Shown here: positions 4,567 to 6,033 of the stretch, piece by piece
Numbering within the stretch: position 1 is the stretch's first letter
Layout of the letters: each line of letters begins with the position of its first letter
NCBI GenBank assembly: GCA_017412265.1
Contig: JAFPYK010000317.1
Span: 1-6,033, forward strand
DNA length: 6,033 bases
Origin: Lachnospiraceae bacterium
GTDB taxonomy: Bacteria > Bacillota > Clostridia > Lachnospirales > Lachnospiraceae
Direction: 5' to 3'
Position numbers and translations under genes: made by a program
The notes under the pieces: model-generated
Told to the model about the DNA's origin: nothing
Database searches by the model: none
Seen by the model: only the letters and a program-made list of their open reading frames with translations

Positions 4567-6033
4567 TCAATAATCCGAGCCGAATACATGTTTGAAATAA
4601 TCGTAGTTGATCAGTCCCTTGTTGAAGGTCATCTTGTTCGAGACGATCTTGCTAATCCGCTTGACGTAATCGTCTTCCACGGTCACGCCGTCCACCGGCG
4701 TAAACGTGCCGGACGAAGCAATGTACGTTCCCTTATCCGTCTTCCAGTCATACGCGGTATTGAACATGATCGGCTCCGCGTCCGAGAAGACGTCGCGGCC
4801 GATGCAGAGTCTGGAATCATACTCGATGCCGAAGAGGTTCATCAGCGTCGGAAGGACATCCAGCGAGCTCGTCGGCGTATCCACCACGATCGGCGCGCTC
4901 TTCTCCAGCGATCCGCACCAGAGGATCAGTCGGTTGTGGTCACGCTCGATCAGGTTGGTCGGCGCGTATCCGTACAGCTCCGACAGATACGGCTGCTTGC
5001 CGATCGGCGCATCTGCGTCCAGTCCGTACGGGAAATGGTCCGCGCTGATCACGATCACGGTATCGTCGGCCTTGCCGGCCTCCTCCAGCCGCTTGATCAG
5101 GTACTCCATGGCCTTGTCCAGCTCCACGTTGCAGGCCAGATAAGCCAGCACCGGCTCGGAGAGCTTGCCCTCCGCCTCCAGCGCCGCCACGGACTCACGG
5201 TTCTTCTTGGACATCGCGTTGCCCGCCCAGGAATACTGAGAATGTCCGCTGACCGACATGTAATAGACACTGAACTTGTCCTGGTTGATGTATTTGTCCA
5301 CCGTACCTTCCATCATCTCCAGGTCACTCTCCGGCCACTGTTTCTTGACATACTCCTCCATACCGTTGCCATAGCCCATGTAGCCCTCCGAGAAGCCCAG
5401 CTTCGTGTGCGTCTCGTCGCGGTGATAGTAGGTATAGCTGTTGTTGTGGTAAGCCTGCCCCCAGTAGCCCAGCTTGTTGAGCTGCCAGCTGATGGTGTAG
5501 TAATTGTGGTGCTTCGCCAGCTGCGTGAACGTCGAGCCGCCCTTTAACGGCAGGAAGCCGAAGATATTCTCAACCTCGCCGCCCGTGGTACCCGCCGAAG
5601 CCGGCTGATAATAATCGGTGAAATTAATGCCCTTCGTGGCCATCCGGTACAGGGTCGGCGTGCGGTCCTTGTCGATCGCCTCCGCACTGAAGGCCTCGCC
5701 CGAGATAAAGATCAGGTTCTTGCCCTTGAACAGGCCGGTGTACTCATTCTGCGAGCTTGGCGTCAGCGAAGCCACATACAGATCCATGTTCTTCAGCGTC
5801 TTGTCGTCCGCCTTCTCCGCCAGCGCCTCGAAGTCGATCTCCAGCTCATTGGTCCCGTAAGTGGTGGGCTCTTCGGTCGTGGTCTCTGTCGTCGACTCGG
5901 TCGTGCTCTCGCCGTCGGTCTTCTTGGTCGTCTTCTCTTTATCCTTGTCCTTATCCTTGTCCTTCTCGTCCTCGGTATCGAACTCGTCGAAATCCACCGT
6001 CTCGCCGAAGATTGCCTTGCGGATCTCCAGGCG
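4567..6033 (-). CDS. LTA synthase-like membrane-anchored sulfatase/phosphotransferase, N-terminus outside window
   Basis: The frame is open at the right edge; 488 residues are visible, numbered here from the first visible codon. Residues about 22-35 are Lys/Asp-rich and about 41-58 Ser/Thr/Glu-rich, a low-complexity linker. The alkaline-phosphatase-superfamily catalytic domain starts near residue 103 with KGKNLIFISGEAFS. Likely metal and catalytic residues, by analogy with LtaS, are E113 (ISGEAF), nucleophile T150 (AGTTGGE), H264 (SVSGHSQY) and D332-H333 (ISADHFPYG). RDHNRLILWC and SSLDVLPTLMNLFGI are typical of the C-terminal part of the fold. LtaS-type enzymes carry several N-terminal membrane helices and an extracellular domain that transfers glycerol phosphate from phosphatidylglycerol, so this protein is expected to act outside the membrane on polymer or lipid; the exact substrate cannot be read. 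GTG 5997 is an internal codon, not the start. A terminator follows the TGA. Confidence 0.87.
   Translation of the reverse strand, partial: RLEIRKAIFGETVDFDEFDTEDEKDKDKDKDKEKTTKKTDGESTTESTTETTTEEPTTYGTNELEIDFEALAEKADDKTLKNMDLYVASLTPSSQNEYTGLFKGKNLIFISGEAFSAEAIDKDRTPTLYRMATKGINFTDYYQPASAGTTGGEVENIFGFLPLKGGSTFTQLAKHHNYYTISWQLNKLGYWGQAYHNNSYTYYHRDETHTKLGFSEGYMGYGNGMEEYVKKQWPESDLEMMEGTVDKYINQDKFSVYYMSVSGHSQYSWAGNAMSKKNRESVAALEAEGKLSEPVLAYLACNVELDKAMEYLIKRLEEAGKADDTVIVISADHFPYGLDADAPIGKQPYLSELYGYAPTNLIERDHNRLILWCGSLEKSAPIVVDTPTSSLDVLPTLMNLFGIEYDSRLCIGRDVFSDAEPIMFNTAYDWKTDKGTYIASSGTFTPVDGVTVEDDYVKRISKIVSNKMTFNKGLINYDYFKHVFGSDY
5939..5962. repeat. 12-bp tandem repeat inside the sulfatase linker
   Basis: TTATCCTTGTCC occurs twice in perfect tandem. 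It encodes alternating Lys-Asp in the linker on the minus strand. Because the unit is four codons, slippage would lengthen or shorten the linker without breaking the frame. Confidence 0.8.

Noticed and set aside
5995..5997. GTG 5997 as the start of the sulfatase-family gene
   Set aside because: The frame stays open to the window edge, the codon has no ribosome site, and a protein starting there would lack the membrane anchor expected for the family.

Overview
The window reads as ordinary chromosome of a GC-rich Gram-positive bacterium, probably a Clostridia/Lachnospiraceae-type gut Firmicute. The reasons are the purine-rich Shine-Dalgarno sequences, the rho-independent terminators, a lipoteichoic-acid-synthase-type sulfatase with a Lys/Asp and Thr/Glu linker, and a LacI-type regulator controlling a catabolic gene. 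The assignment to family level is inference. Every gene I support lies on the minus strand, so the window is best read from right to left.

Right part (about 4510-6033): the C-terminal 488 codons of a membrane-anchored alkaline-phosphatase/sulfatase-fold protein related to LTA synthase. Its N-terminal membrane segments lie beyond the right edge. It ends at a textbook terminator (11-bp stem, 4-nt loop, T-rich tract).

Middle part (about 1650-4510): just past that terminator is a near-consensus sigma-A promoter (TTGACA, 17 bp, TATAAA). It is followed by two abutting CG-centred operator-like sequences, a short leader carrying a possible 11-codon ORF over an 8-bp hairpin, then a lacI-family repressor gene and, 66 bp on, malQ (4-alpha-glucanotransferase, GH77). 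This looks like an autoregulated lacI-malQ unit for maltodextrin or glycogen use, closed by a terminator after malQ. No transporter or other glucan gene is in the window.

Left part (1 to about 1580): a threonine-to-glycine unit. tdh (L-threonine 3-dehydrogenase) is followed by a small, apparently broken membrane-protein gene and then by the first 48 codons of kbl (2-amino-3-ketobutyrate CoA ligase), which runs off the left edge. Tdh and Kbl together convert threonine, NAD+ and CoA to glycine and acetyl-CoA. The membrane gene between them has an in-frame TGA at codon 7 and seems to lack its C-terminal part.

No rRNA, tRNA, CRISPR array, insertion sequence or phage gene is visible. No gene-free stretch exceeds 300 bases. 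I see no clear new system. The best second looks are the decayed gene inside the tdh-kbl operon and the unusual leader and operator arrangement in front of lacI.
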